The position numbers were made by a program, and so were the translations under genes. From JAEUMD01 sp964559355 (lineage in GTDB: Bacteria > Pseudomonadota > Alphaproteobacteria > Rhizobiales > Hyphomicrobiaceae), in the NCBI GenBank assembly GCA_964559355.1, contig CAZLHQ010000033.1, positions 1 through 25,053 of the forward strand: DNA of 25,053 nucleotides, in the 5' to 3' direction. Each line of letters starts with the position of its first letter. Position 1 is the stretch's first letter. Shown piece by piece: positions 1 to 6,852 of this stretch. The notes beneath the pieces are model-generated. The model had not been told where the DNA came from. It ran no database searches and worked only from the letters and a program-made list of their open reading frames with translations.

Positions 1-380
1 CCCTGGTGGCGCCCCTTCTGCTCCTCCAGCCGCTTGAGCAGCTCTTCCATGATTTTGTCGAAACCGCCGAGCGCCTCGATCTCTGCCTTCTGTTCGTCGG
101 TCAGGTGCAACTCTGAAACCGCCCGCAGCCACTCGGCCGGTATCGTGAGGCTCTGCGACCCGCTGGCCAGCTCGAGACCTTTGAAGACGTGACCGAACAC
201 CTGGTCGAAGCGGTCGAGGTGGCGCTCGTCCTTCACCAGACAGGCGCGCGCGAGATAATAGAAATCCTCAACCCGCCGCTCGGCCAGATCAGCCGACAGC
301 GCCTCCATCAGCGTCAGGTACTCGCGTAGCGTGACGGGAACCTTGGCGGCCTTCAACTCATGAAAGAAGGTGGCGAACAC
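1..380 (-). CDS. CoxE-like VWA domain protein, N-terminal part (gene continues past left edge)
   Basis: The reading frame is open from a GTG at 380 to the window edge (126 codons). AGGAAG lies about 10 bases upstream as a ribosome binding site. The N-terminus reads FATFFHELKAAKVPVTLREY, followed by a stretch containing RRVEDFYYLARACLVKDERH and DRFDQVFGHVFKGLE. I recognise this from memory as the conserved start of alphaproteobacterial CoxE-family proteins, which carry a von Willebrand A domain near the C-terminus. They are often encoded beside a MoxR-type AAA+ ATPase and are thought to work with it in protein or metallocofactor maturation. The VWA domain and its metal-binding motif would lie outside the window, so they cannot be confirmed. 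An upstream ATG is not available in frame nearby. The function assignment is by family only. Confidence 0.75.
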   Translation of the reverse strand, partial: MFATFFHELKAAKVPVTLREYLTLMEALSADLAERRVEDFYYLARACLVKDERHLDRFDQVFGHVFKGLELASGSQSLTIPAEWLRAVSELHLTDEQKAEIEALGGFDKIMEELLKRLEEQKGRHQ

Positions 381-684
381 TTGGACTGAGCTTCCTATTG
401 GTCGCAAATTACGGCGCACTGGCGCCGGGCCGCAGTCGCGGCCTGATCCGCCAAGCGGATGAGGAGCGCGGAACTTCGCAAGCTTGCGCTTGAATTTGCC
501 GAGGGACAAGCACCGATCGCGTGAACGATCTGCAAGTGCTTTCCCTGTTTCAGCGGCAATGCCGTCGCAGCACCCAAGTGAAACCGGCGCTGGCATATCG
601 CATGTGCGGTTTCACTGTACAAAAATGCGAAAGAGGCCGCTCTTGCGAGCGGCCTCCTCGTGTTCAGGACGTGTGGCTCAAGGA
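381..684. other. Intergenic region between CoxE-like gene and porin 1
   Basis: About 300 bases hold the 5' flank of the CoxE-like gene and the 3' end of the porin transcript, including its terminator. A 75-codon minus-strand open frame here (395-622) has no recognisable protein character, and I treat it as chance. No clear promoter elements were identified. Confidence 0.5.
621..656 (-). terminator. Rho-independent terminator of porin 1
   Basis: A perfect 10-bp stem (GAGGCCGCTC at 633-642 with GAGCGGCCTC at 647-656) closes a 4-base loop. On the minus strand it is followed by TTTCGCATTTTTGT, a T-rich tract. It lies about 30 bases after the porin stop codon in the transcription direction, as expected for an intrinsic terminator. 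Confidence 0.85.
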
Positions 685-2076
685 TCAGAAGTTGATCAGA
701 GCGCCGGCCTTCACGTAGTGGATGTCGTCCGGGCTGATCGTGTAGTTATATCCATAATCCTGGTAGTGCAGCTCGCCCGAGTAGTTGCGATAGCTGACCC
801 ACAGCGACATGGCCGCAGCGTCGATTTCCTGCACGATGCCGAGGCCCCACTTGGTCAACTCACTTCCAGTGATGGTAGCAACATCATAAGACGAAACGGG
901 CAGACCACCAATCAAAGCAGCAGCAGTCGGGCTGGTCATGTCGTCCATTTGGCCGTACTCACCGTAAAGAACGGTGTGGCCAAGCTCGTGCCACTTGCGG
1001 CGCAGACCGGCCTTCACATACCAGTGGCTGCCATCAACGTCAGCGTAGATGTCGCAGCAGCTGGTGCCGCTGTAGGTGACATCGCCGTGCTCTTTGCCGT
1101 AGGCACCGTAGACGAACAGGCCGGTCGGCACATGGTGGAGGAAGGCGCCGATCTGGAAGTAGCCGACGTCCTTATCCGACTGCACGCGGAAGATGTCGCC
1201 AACCGTCAGGCCGGGAGCGACGATCGCGCCGCCATTCGGAACGACAACGAGATTCTCGTCCGTCACGCGGCTGTAGGCAGCAGCGATGGCAACCTTGACG
1301 CCGTTGAACTCACCGGCATAACGCGCGGCGACGTCCCACATATCGTCTTCACCCCAAGAGGTGCTGAACGAGAAGCCCTGGAAGGTCGGCGAGTCGTAGC
1401 GGATCACGTTTTCCGTGACGCCGTTGCAGTCACCACCGATACCATCGTTGATGGTGTGGCAATGGCCGAGGAAGTTGACCCAGCCGCCACCGAGATTGTC
1501 GCCGTCGATGTTGAGCCAGTTGGCGGGAACGAGCGAGCCCGAACCGTCGACCAGGATGGCGGTGTTGTCCGAAGCCTGGGACATCTTACCGACCGACAGC
1601 TTGCCGAGGCGGTCGGAGTTGATGAACCAGTAGGACTGCAGCGCATAGAGGCCGTTGTTGCTGTCGTTGACGAAGCCGCCGAGGCTTGCCGGCGTGTCGT
1701 CGGAAGAGGACGAGTAGCCGAACGCGTCGACCGTGCCGACTTCGACGTGCAGCACGTAGCCAGCCGTCCAACCGGGGGCGATGGTCGCCTGACCGGTCAT
1801 CTTGAAGTGCGACTGCAGCGTGCGGCCGATGCCCGTCACGTAGATGTTGGATTCGTTACCGTCGTCCCAGTACACGACCTGCTCGGCAACCCAACCAGAG
1901 ATGGTCAGCGAAACCTTGCGGTTGCCCTTGCGAGCAGTTGTGGCCTCGAGTTCAGCAATGCGCTCTTCGAGGTCGGCGCAGCAGTTGCCACCGAGATCGG
2001 CGGCGTTGGCGCTGGTCGTCAGTCCGCCCGCAAGCAGACCGGCGGCCAAAAGCGCGCCCAGGCTATGTCTTCTCAT
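685..2076 (-). CDS. Porin 1, alphaproteobacterial Porin_2 type outer-membrane channel
   Basis: The product is 463 aa, with a signal peptide (hydrophobic LGALLAAGLLAGG stretch, cleavage near SANA-AD). Next come a short N-terminal segment NCCADLEERIAELEATTARK with heptad-like spacing and a long beta-strand-rich body (KVSLTISGWVAEQVVYWDD onwards). The C-terminus ends in phenylalanine (LINF), typical of BamA-inserted barrels. It should form trimeric diffusion pores in the outer membrane. I chose the ATG at 2076 because GGGAGAAG lies just upstream. The ATG at 2118 would add 14 residues before the signal peptide and lacks this support. It is a close paralog of the porin at 4099-5400, with near-identical N-terminal 100 residues and several extra loop residues, for example around NGGAIVAPGLTVGD. 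Substrate preference cannot be read from the sequence. Confidence 0.9.
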   Translation of the reverse strand: MRRHSLGALLAAGLLAGGLTTSANAADLGGNCCADLEERIAELEATTARKGNRKVSLTISGWVAEQVVYWDDGNESNIYVTGIGRTLQSHFKMTGQATIAPGWTAGYVLHVEVGTVDAFGYSSSSDDTPASLGGFVNDSNNGLYALQSYWFINSDRLGKLSVGKMSQASDNTAILVDGSGSLVPANWLNIDGDNLGGGWVNFLGHCHTINDGIGGDCNGVTENVIRYDSPTFQGFSFSTSWGEDDMWDVAARYAGEFNGVKVAIAAAYSRVTDENLVVVPNGGAIVAPGLTVGDIFRVQSDKDVGYFQIGAFLHHVPTGLFVYGAYGKEHGDVTYSGTSCCDIYADVDGSHWYVKAGLRRKWHELGHTVLYGEYGQMDDMTSPTAAALIGGLPVSSYDVATITGSELTKWGLGIVQEIDAAAMSLWVSYRNYSGELHYQDYGYNYTISPDDIHYVKAGALINF

Positions 2077-2657
2077 TAGTCTTCTCCCAATCTGCGTTGG
2101 CATCAAGACGGCGGACACAGAACTGAACGCGACGAAGTGAGAAATGCGCCCTCTTAATTACGCGGCGCAGGAATTACCCCCGGTTGCCGCTTGGCTCGGA
2201 GACTCTGCGATTCTCTCCAGCCGAACAATTGCGCATGGAAGTCGAGCGTCACGCGAACGCAGCGTGTGGCGATTGAGACACTCGGGCGCAGTGGGCAATG
2301 CGCTCGCTGACGTTCTGCATTGAGTTTCAACCAATTGAAACAAAGATGAAAAATTAAATCACGCAAGAGCCAAGGAGGGACGTTTCAAACGGCGTGGCCA
2401 TGCACAGGTGGTGTGTGCAAGGCGTGTGGAAATCGCTGTTTAAAACATCGTCTCCCACCAAAGTCCTCCCCCCGATTGCCGCGATTGTTGCAATTGAGAG
2501 ACGGCTGGGGAGCCCGACGCCGACGAAATAGAAGGGCGAACGAGCCCAGCATGTTGGCGGTTGGGGCGCCGCGCGCGGACGACGTTCGAGCGCTGCATGT
2601 GCACATGGTTCGATCAGGCGGCGGTGCGAGTTGACGCAATGCTCCCGCCATCCACCA
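2077..2657. other. Upstream region of porin 1
   Basis: About 580 bases lie between the porin 1 start and the repeat array. The part near 2330-2360 is AT-rich, unlike the surrounding GC-rich DNA, and probably contains the porin promoter or a regulator site. I could not identify convincing -35/-10 boxes. Short open frames on both strands (for example 2385-2651 minus) show biased, low-complexity translations and are not supported as genes. Confidence 0.4.
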
Positions 2658-2808
2658 CCGTCACCCCGTCGCAGGACGGGGCCCAGTCACGTCGCAACCG
2701 ATGCTCCGCCGATGATGAAAGGTGCGGGTGGCCGCGAGCGTTGTCTCGCCCCGCTGACGTGGTGCGCCGTGCCGCGTATCTAGGTTCCCGCCTTCGCGGG
2801 AATGACGG
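2658..2808. repeat. Repeat unit 1 (short, 151 bp)
   Basis: A hairpin with stem CCCCGTC/GACGGGG (loop GCAG, 2664-2681) and B hairpin with stem TTCCCGC/GCGGGAA (loop CTTC, 2785-2802) bound a linker of about 90 bp. The linker starts GTCGCAACCGATGCT and ends GCCGCGTATCTAGG. Confidence 0.85.
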
Positions 2809-2845
2809 CAGTGGGTGGGGCGATGCGATTGCGCCCCATACTCTG

Positions 2846-3283
2846 CCGTCATCCCGGCCTTGGGCCGGGACCCAGACACGATGCAACGAGGGGGACGCCG
2901 ACATGAAGAGACCCGCTGTCTACATCCTGACCTCCAAGCGCAACGGTACGCTCTACGTGGGCGTGACGAGCGACCTCCATCGCCGGATGGCGGAGCATGA
3001 TCAAGGTCTGTTCGAGGGCTTCACAAAGCGGAATGGCATCAAGTTGCTCGTCTACTATGAGATGCACGACACGATGGATGTTGCGATCAAGCGAGAGAAG
3101 CAGATCAAGAAATGGAATCGCATTTGGAAGCTGCGTCTGATTGAGCAGATGAACCCCGAATGGGTGAGCCTGTTCAACTCTGAAACCGGCGAGATTGGAT
3201 TAGGTTCGGGCGATGTCGGCGTTGGTCGTTGACCCTATCCCAGTTGCGGCGTTTCTAGGTTCCCGCCTGCGCGGGAATGACGG
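2846..3283 (+). mobile_element. Expanded repeat unit carrying the GIY-YIG gene (438 bp; candidate full-length element)
   Basis: The unit begins with an A hairpin (stem TCCCGGCC/GGCCGGGA, 2852-2870) and ends with a B hairpin (stem TTCCCGC/GCGGGAA, 3260-3277). Between them lies the complete GIY-YIG gene with only 22 bp before the start codon and 22 bp after the stop. The edges of its interior resemble those of the short units: TGCAAC shortly after the A hairpin, and GCGGCGTTTCTAGG running into the B hairpin. This suggests that the short units and this one share an ancestor. Calling it a mobile element is inference: no transposition event, target duplication or empty site can be seen in one sequence. 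Confidence 0.5.
2903..3232 (+). CDS. Small GIY-YIG nuclease-domain protein inside the repeat array
   Basis: The product is 109 aa, essentially a single GIY-YIG domain. Visible family features are AVYILTS (the GIY strand) near residues 5-11, LYVGVTSDLHRRMAEH (the YIG strand, then the catalytic-type Arg and a following His) near 17-32, and KREKQIKKWNR with the conserved Glu around residue 70. The length fits the stand-alone UPF0213/YhbQ-like group of single-domain GIY-YIG proteins, whose cellular role is poorly defined; some show DNA cleavage. The start ATG at 2903 has GAGGGGG about 8 bases upstream. The longer frame reaching back to 2561 only translates repeat DNA. The gene lies between an A and a B hairpin of the array, with no other gene nearby in the same orientation. 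It could be the array's mobiliser, or a passenger. All key motif positions appear intact, so the gene is probably functional. Confidence 0.88.
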   Translation: MKRPAVYILTSKRNGTLYVGVTSDLHRRMAEHDQGLFEGFTKRNGIKLLVYYEMHDTMDVAIKREKQIKKWNRIWKLRLIEQMNPEWVSLFNSETGEIGLGSGDVGVGR

Positions 3284-3325
3284 GCGTGGGTGTGGCGGCG
3301 TCGAGCGCAACAAACTCCACCGAAA

Positions 3326-3351
3326 TAACCCCGCCTGCGCGGGAATGACGG
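3326..3351. repeat. Partial B-type hairpin copy
   Basis: This contains CCCCGCCTGCGCGGG followed by AATGACGG, but lacks the usual CTAGG flank. It is preceded by GCAACAAACTCCACCGA, which also occurs after the last B hairpin (about 3963-3979). The shared segment suggests that a longer piece was copied or that a unit was deleted here. Confidence 0.65.
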
Positions 3352-3385
3352 TGTTGGGTGGGCAGGCCGGATGCCCCATACTCCA

Positions 3386-3535
3386 CCGTCACCCCGTCGC
3401 AGGACGGGGCCCAGACAGGTCGCAACCGATGCTGTGCCGGTGATGGAAGATGCGCTGGCAACTCGCGCTTTCTCGCCACGCCGACGTGGTGCTCCCCGCC
3501 GCGTGTCTAGGTTCCCGCCTGCGCGGGAATGACGG
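3386..3535. repeat. Repeat unit 2 (short, 150 bp)
   Basis: The A hairpin (stem CCCCGTC/GACGGGG, 3392-3409), a linker starting CGCAACCGATGCT, and the B hairpin (loop CTGC, inside 3507-3535) match unit 1 over most of the length with scattered substitutions. Confidence 0.85.
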
Positions 3536-3568
3536 GCGTGGGTGGGCGGGACGCATCAGCCAACACTA

Positions 3569-3755
3569 CCGTCACCCCGGCGAAGCCCAACACCGGCTTG
3601 CCGAGTGTTGGCCAAAGAAAAGGACGGGGCCCAGACACGTTGCAACAAATGCTCTGCCAGTGATGAACGATGCGGTGGCAGCGCGCGCCTTCTCACTCCG
3701 CCGACGTGGTGCGCCGCGCCGCGTGTCTAGGTTCCCGCCTACGCGGGAATGACGG
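3569..3755. repeat. Repeat unit 3 with an insertion in its A hairpin (187 bp)
   Basis: The left A flank CCGTCA at 3569-3574 and the right arm GACGGGG-CCCAGAC at 3623-3636 are present. They are separated by about 44 extra bases holding a second hairpin, CCAACAC with GTGTTGG around 3587-3612, and an inner CGGC-TTG-CCG. The rest of the unit, including the B hairpin at 3727-3755, is normal. Confidence 0.75.
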
Positions 3756-3789
3756 TGGTGGTTGGGGCTATCCGGCTGCCACAATCTCT

Positions 3790-3940
3790 CCGTCATCCCG
3801 GCCTTGGGCCGGGACCCAGACACGTTGCAGCGGTTGAGACGCAAGTGATGATGGGATGCGCGCGCCGCATGTGCGCATTCGCCAACGCAAGAAGAGATTG
3901 CAGCGGCGTATCTAGGTTCCCGCCTACGTGGGGATGACGG
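3790..3940. repeat. Repeat unit 4 (short, 151 bp, diverged linker)
   Basis: The A hairpin is of the TCCCGGCC/GGCCGGGA type, the same as the one before the GIY-YIG gene. The linker keeps GTTGCA at its start and GCGGCGTATCTAGG at its end but is otherwise diverged. The B hairpin (3912-3940) has substitutions that weaken its stem (CCCGCC with GTGGGGA). Confidence 0.75.
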
Positions 3941-4025
3941 ATGTGGGTGGGGGGATCAAGCTGCAACAAACTCCACCGACAGTCCCACCTGCGCGGCCCC
4001 ATTCGAACAGTAGTTGCGAACGCAA

Positions 4026-4051
4026 GAAAGCCGCCCGGTGGGGCGGCTTTC
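4026..4051 (-). terminator. Rho-independent terminator of porin 2
   Basis: A perfect 11-bp stem (GAAAGCCGCCC at 4026-4036 with GGGCGGCTTTC at 4041-4051) closes a 4-base loop. On the minus strand it runs into TTTCTTGCGTT. It lies about 50 bases past the porin 2 stop codon. Confidence 0.8.
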
Positions 4052-4098
4052 TCAAAGTTACATAACCGATGTCCTGGTCGTCTCGGTCGGTGCGTCGA

Positions 4099-5400
4099 TC
4101 AGAAGTTGATCAGCGCGCCAGCCTTCACGTAATGGACGTCGTCGATGCTGGCAGAGAAGGGAATTGGACCATCAGTAGTGCCGAAGGCGCCTGAAAAATC
4201 GCCGTCGTAGTGGCGGTAGCTGACCCACAGCGACATGGCAGCAGCATCGATTTCCTGCACGACGCCGAGGCCCCACTTGGTCAACTGGGAGTTGTTGGTG
4301 CCCAAAGCCTCTAACGCCGGATTGTACATGTCGTTCATCTGGCCATATTCACCGTAGAGCACGGTATGGCCCAGCGAGGTCCAGCGCTGGCGGATACCGG
4401 CCTTCACGTACCAGTGGTTGCCATCCACGTCGGCATCAAAGGCGCCGCCATAGTTGACGTCACCAAATTCCTTGCCATAGGCGCCATAAGCGAACAGGCC
4501 CGTCGGAACGTGCTGCACATAAAGACCGGCCTGGAAGTAGCCAACGTCCTTGTCACGCTGTCCGAGTGAGGGAATGGCAAGATTTTCGTCAGAGACCCTG
4601 CTGTAGGCAGCAGCCGCTGCGACCTTGAAGCCCGCGAACTCACCGGCGTAGCGCGCGGCGACATCCCACATGTCGTCCTCGCCCCACGAGGCGCTGACCG
4701 AGAAGCCGCCGAAGGTCGGCGAGTCGTAGCGAACGACGTTGAGCGTCAAGCCGTTGCAATCGCCGCCGATGCCGTCACCGATCGAATGGCAAAAGCCAAG
4801 GGAATTGACGCCGCTGAGGCCGTCACCGTCGATGTTGAGCCAGTTGGCGGGAACCAGCGAGCCCGAACCGTCGACCAGGATGGCCGTGTTGTCGGAGGCC
4901 TGCGACTGCTTGCCGACCGACAGCTTGCCGAGGCTGTCGCTCTTGATGAACCAGAACGACTGCAGCGCGTAGATGCCATTCTGCGTGTCGTTGGCAATAC
5001 CCGACAGGTTGGCCGACTCGTCGCTTTTTCTCGAATAGGTAAACGCGTCGACCGTACCGACCTCGACGTGGATCACGTAGCCGGCCGACCAGCCCGGTGC
5101 GATCTGCGCGGCACCCGTCAGCTTGAAGTGGCTCTGCAGCGTGCGGCCGATGCCCGTCACGTAGACGTTCGATTCTTGACCGTCATCCCAATAAACGACC
5201 TGCTCGGCGACCCAGCCGGAGATCGTGAGGCTGACCTTGCGATTGCCCTTGCGTGCGGTGGTGGCCTCGAGTTCGGCGACGCGCTCCTCGAGATCAGCGC
5301 AGCAGTTGCCCCCGAGATCTGCTGCGGACGCGCTGCCAACCGAAAGCCCGCTCAGCAGCAGACCAGCGGCCACGGCGGCGCTGACAGTATACTTTTTCAT
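4099..5400 (-). CDS. Porin 2, alphaproteobacterial Porin_2 type outer-membrane channel
   Basis: The product is 433 aa: a signal peptide (MKKYTVSAAVAAGLLLSGLS, cleavage near ASA-AD), then the same NCCADLEERVAELEATTARK segment and barrel start as porin 1, ending in the C-terminal phenylalanine LINF. The start ATG at 5400 has GGGAG seven bases upstream. Compared with porin 1 the mature protein is about 30 residues shorter, mainly in predicted external loops (around SLGQRDKDVGYFQAG and before the C-terminus). The two genes have the same direction but separate terminators and a 2-kb repeat-rich gap, so they are probably transcribed independently. They are clearly a gene duplication, and different expression conditions or solute preferences are likely but not visible here. 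Confidence 0.92.
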   Translation of the reverse strand: MKKYTVSAAVAAGLLLSGLSVGSASAADLGGNCCADLEERVAELEATTARKGNRKVSLTISGWVAEQVVYWDDGQESNVYVTGIGRTLQSHFKLTGAAQIAPGWSAGYVIHVEVGTVDAFTYSRKSDESANLSGIANDTQNGIYALQSFWFIKSDSLGKLSVGKQSQASDNTAILVDGSGSLVPANWLNIDGDGLSGVNSLGFCHSIGDGIGGDCNGLTLNVVRYDSPTFGGFSVSASWGEDDMWDVAARYAGEFAGFKVAAAAAYSRVSDENLAIPSLGQRDKDVGYFQAGLYVQHVPTGLFAYGAYGKEFGDVNYGGAFDADVDGNHWYVKAGIRQRWTSLGHTVLYGEYGQMNDMYNPALEALGTNNSQLTKWGLGVVQEIDAAAMSLWVSYRHYDGDFSGAFGTTDGPIPFSASIDDVHYVKAGALINF

Positions 5401-5805
5401 TTTTGAACTCCCGTCTGCCTCAACTTCAGCTGCGGCGCCAACTGCGGCTTCCGCTACGCATGTTTTCCTGTACGCACGAACGCTTGGTCCTGAGAACGTG
5501 TGGTGTATCGACCCGATGGCCGATTGCGATGTTCACAAACCCCCGAATCACCGCTCGGGTGTGGAATTAATCAGAAGCGTTTAGCAAGGGGAACTGGTCT
5601 CGACGGTCGGACTTGTGGATTGACTGCCGCGCGTGGCGTAGATGCAACGCTCGATTTTCGCCAAATTCCGGCGTCGGCCCGCAAACATGGGTTCGAAGCG
5701 AGCTTGTGGACAATCCGGATATAAGGTGTTGATTGATCTTCGGCGGCCGCGCGCGAGGTCGCTTTGGGAGCGATTTCGGCGGCAGCCAGCGGTAGACGAC
5801 GGTGT
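5401..5805. other. Upstream region of porin 2
   Basis: About 400 bases lie between the porin 2 start and the end of the membrane-protein gene, both on the minus strand. The region should contain the porin 2 promoter. I found no strong -35/-10 pair and no good terminator for the upstream gene. The open frames here (for example 5500-5724 plus) look random. Confidence 0.4.
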
Positions 5806-6237
5806 TCAGTTCGTCACCCTGTTGATGAGGTGACGCGCAACCAGCACGACGAACACGACCGCGAATGCCATGCCGTGCGTAATCAGCACCATGTCGGGCC
5901 GGTCGGTGTATTGGGCCAGCACGAAATGCTCGTAGAACTTGGGCTGGAAGCGCTCGACCTGACCATAAAGGACGCGATACTGGTCCTGCATGGCATCGAG
6001 CAGCAGGTAGGTGCTGACCAGCGCCTTGCCGTTGATCCAATCGAACAGTGCGATGCCGGCGAGCGCCATGGTGCGGGCGGCGACGTTCCACTGCGCCACC
6101 GTTTCGCTGTAGAGAAAGACGAGCGCAAACAGCGCAATGTGCACCGTGATGAAGACCTGCCAGATGAAATCGATCTGGGTGCGCGTGTCGATGATGGCTT
6201 CGATCAACACGCTTTCCTGCAGCATTTCCACCGCCAT
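5806..6237 (-). CDS. Small integral membrane protein, unknown function
   Basis: The product is 143 aa and I do not recognise the family. Hydrophobic segments are visible at about residues 23-43 (DFIWQVFITVHIALFALVFLY), 53-80 and 115-137 (MVLITHGMAFAVVFVVLVAR). The loop between the last two is rich in charged and aromatic residues (DQYRVLYGQVERFQPKFYEH), pointing to three membrane spans with a soluble hairpin of about 35 residues. GAGGGAG lies roughly 11 bases before the ATG at 6237; the ATG at 6225 is an alternative. The gene stands alone, with no neighbour in the same operon within 400 bases. The coherent membrane topology and the coding-like sequence support a real gene. Confidence 0.75.
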   Translation of the reverse strand: MAVEMLQESVLIEAIIDTRTQIDFIWQVFITVHIALFALVFLYSETVAQWNVAARTMALAGIALFDWINGKALVSTYLLLDAMQDQYRVLYGQVERFQPKFYEHFVLAQYTDRPDMVLITHGMAFAVVFVVLVARHLINRVTN

Positions 6238-6852
6238 GTTTGGTAGGGCTCCCTCGACGCGATACGTTTCCAGACCGGCTAGTGCAGGTTCAAATTACAT
6301 GCAATCGCCTCGTGCCATGGTGGCCTGCTCTAAGTCCTCGATTGTAGAGTCTGATTCACGCCCTCGATGGAAACGCCTGACGTTTCCATCTCAGACGATC
6401 AGGCTCTAAGGCTTACGTTCGAGTTCTGCCACCGCTGCAGCGGCTCTGTCACGTCCACGCCTTCAATGATTGGAGACTACGGCTGGGCTGTGGCGATCAA
6501 GGCACGATGCCGCACAGGCGAGCGTGTCGAACACCCTTGAACGGCATCAGTGCCCGGCGTATCTGATGCTGCGATGCAGCAGTATGCTCCCGCTTCCTTG
6601 TCGGTCGTGGATCATTGGCCGCAGCGGTCATGTCGGATCGTTCGTGGTGGTGCCACAATTGCTGCCACAATCAAACACTAAATCACTGAGAATCGACGGT
6701 TTGTTCCACGTCGAACGATGTTGCACGAAGGTGGTGCCCGATAGCGTGGCGGGTTCGCGTTCTCGATGCCTCTGACAGGCAAAATTGAACACTGCGTAAT
6801 GCATATGGGCGAGCGGATGGTGCGGTGCAATATGGGCGAGGCAAGAGCATCG
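6238..6852. other. Long gene-free region upstream of opgG/opgD
   Basis: About 600 bases hold no supported gene. They contain a nested inverted repeat at 6346-6407 (listed separately) and a short palindrome CCGCTGCAGCGG at 6432-6443. The promoter of the opg operon should lie here or just downstream, but I could not assign it. Open frames such as 6470-6775 plus and 6628-7206 minus give unconvincing translations. Confidence 0.5.
6346..6407. repeat. Nested inverted repeat (two-stem hairpin)
   Basis: The inner stem is perfect: GATGGAAACG (6366-6375) and CGTTTCCATC (6381-6390) around the loop CCTGA. The outer arms AGAGTCTGAT (6346-6355) and ATCAGGCTCT (6398-6407) pair at 9 of 10 positions plus one G-U. 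There is no T-tract on either side, so it does not look like a terminator. Confidence 0.75.

Larger units (their letters stand above)
2658..3940. repeat. Array of REP-like palindromic repeats in alternating orientation (BIME/REPIN-like)
   Basis: Two hairpin families alternate. Family A reads CCGTCA, then a palindrome, then CCCAGAC, at 2658-2688, 2846-2880, 3386-3416, 3569-3636 (interrupted) and 3790-3824. Family B is the opposite orientation: CTAGG, palindrome, TGACGG, at 2780-2808, 3255-3283, 3507-3535, 3727-3755 and 3912-3940, with a partial copy ending at 3351. Read on the other strand, B also begins CCGTCA followed by a CCCG-containing stem, so A and B are inverted versions of one design. 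Units A-to-B measure 151, 438 (with the GIY-YIG gene), 150, 187 (with an insertion) and 151 bp. Most successive B-to-A gaps are 33-37 bp. REP/BIME arrays with similar architecture are known in enterobacteria and pseudomonads. Similar CCGTCA-type palindromes are, from memory, common between genes in alphaproteobacteria. Confidence 0.9.

Noticed and set aside
395..622. 75-codon minus-strand frame between the CoxE-like gene and porin 1
   Set aside because: No plausible RBS or family features, and composition like intergenic DNA.
484..2079. 531-codon open frame on the plus strand
   Set aside because: It is antisense to porin 1, which has signal peptide, RBS, terminator and family motifs. The translation shows valine/alanine/aspartate-rich antisense composition.
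2385..2651. 88-codon minus-strand frame upstream of porin 1
   Set aside because: Low-complexity translation, no RBS evidence, no recognisable motif.
2658..3940. Possible CRISPR array
   Set aside because: Repeats are inverted, of two orientations, with units of 150 bp and conserved linkers, not 25-40 bp direct repeats with unique spacers. No cas genes are present.
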